Assembly: GCA_905478065.1 (NCBI GenBank)
Contig: CAJQGZ010000057.1
Span: 1-35,573, forward strand
Direction of reading: 5' to 3'
DNA length: 35,573 nt
Source: an uncultured bacterium
Lineage (GTDB): Bacteria > Fidelibacterota > Marinisomatia > Marinisomatales > UBA1611
Shown here piece by piece: positions 35,176 through 35,573 of this stretch (the first letter of the stretch is position 1; each line of letters opens with the position of its first letter). The notes beneath the pieces are model-generated. The model was given only the letters and a program-made list of their open reading frames with translations, did no database searches and had not been told where the DNA came from. Both the position numbers and the translations under genes were made by a program.

Positions 35176-35573
35176 TAACTTTTTTCAGTTTGTTCCTTGC
35201 TTTGAGATTTACTTCTTTTTGCAACAACCTCTTCATTTGCCGATGTTTGGGCATTTGCATTATTCGATTTATTCTTTGGTTTGATAGTTTCTGAGTTCGA
35301 AGGTTTCGGCGTTTCTAACGGTGCGGGAGGCTTACTAATTGATACACTATTTTTACCTACTGAAGTTTGAATATCTAGACTGATAGACTTATTGCCTGAA
35401 TTAGGATTTGATGAGACCGGATTTGGATTAGAAGGTGTTTCAAGATTACGATTGTGAGTGTCTATTGATTTGTTTTCAGGATTATTATTTGATTCAGGAT
35501 TTTGCTTACTACTTGAGTGCCTACTAACTGAACCTCTTGACGAATTTTCAGAATTTTGATCTGATTTACCACC
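35175..35573 (-). CDS. Disordered C-terminal tail of an unknown protein, partial
   Basis: The last 132 codons of a gene whose start lies beyond the window. I translated the open frame ending at TAA 35175-35177. The tail is low-complexity, dominated by Asn, Ser, Pro, Lys and Gln (for example NPESNNNPENKS, TPSNPNPVSSNPNSGN), and ends in a basic segment (VAKRSKSQSKEQTEKS). No domain is recognisable, and the sequence is probably disordered. RNase E/G-type proteins and some penicillin-binding proteins have such tails, but nothing here decides between them. The stop overlaps the heptose-kinase start by one base. Confidence 0.6.
   Translation of the reverse strand, partial: GGKSDQNSENSSRGSVSRHSSSKQNPESNNNPENKSIDTHNRNLETPSNPNPVSSNPNSGNKSISLDIQTSVGKNSVSISKPPAPLETPKPSNSETIKPKNKSNNANAQTSANEEVVAKRSKSQSKEQTEKS

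Noticed and set aside
1-35573. tRNA, rRNA, CRISPR, transposase, integrase or attachment sites
   Set aside because: None could be recognised on reading both strands. Gaps are short and gene content is of a core-chromosome type.

Overview
The window is an AT-rich, densely packed bacterial chromosome segment. It reads as a diderm of the FCB superphylum (Fibrobacteres-Chlorobi-Bacteroidetes and relatives). The markers are a PorV/PorQ-family outer-membrane barrel next to a protein with a type 9 secretion (T9SS) C-terminal sorting domain, a GWxTD protein, a stand-alone Reg_prop propeller, a DUF5683-like protein, a single-domain GT5-like 'glycogen/starch synthase', and a heptose kinase that implies lipopolysaccharide. 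The low GC, short gaps and TRAP transporter would suit a marine lineage such as Marinimicrobia (SAR406), but that placement is inference from gene content. No rRNA, tRNA, CRISPR array, insertion sequence or prophage was seen, and no gene-free stretch exceeds about 160 bases.

All genes but one lie on the minus strand, so the layout reads from high to low coordinates. (1) 35573-24161: the disordered tail of an unknown protein, a heptose-7-phosphate kinase (hldA/rfaE1 type), a secreted Reg_prop propeller, a GWxTD protein, then the rod-shape operon mreB-mreC-mreD-mrdA-rodA, a CpoB/YbgF-like TPR protein and the GT5-like protein. (2) 24004-15196: a DUF4270-like secreted protein, an outer-membrane barrel, a TPR lipoprotein, glyA, and a TPR-associated TRAP transporter (tatT, dctP, fused dctQM). 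(3) 15174-5746: a sigma70-like promoter and leader, then porV, an M6-like secreted protein with a T9SS tail, a fused metallohydrolase/TolB propeller/Omp85-like barrel, a DUF5683-like protein, a BamD-like lipoprotein and nadD. (4) 4802-5743: a Na+/Ca2+ antiporter, the only plus-strand gene. (5) 4650-1: ftsE-ftsX, grpE-dnaJ, a single-span membrane protein and a partial actin-like (PilM-like) protein.

Most of the window concerns the cell envelope: wall elongation, division, outer-membrane assembly, LPS core, secretion and periplasmic solute capture. The third block is the most unusual. A T9SS-type shuttle barrel is followed by its probable cargo, an M6-peptidase homologue whose zinc-binding motif is entirely replaced (a pseudoprotease). 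Next comes a large fusion that keeps an intact HExxH motif and ends in an Omp85-like barrel, and then a BamD-like lipoprotein. This could be a dedicated surface-protein assembly or processing cassette. Other notable points are a DnaJ that keeps only one of two zinc centres, a TRAP binding protein lacking the usual carboxylate-binding arginine, and a non-canonical GlgA half-protein next to a DUF4270-like gene, an arrangement that recalls Bacteroidetes.
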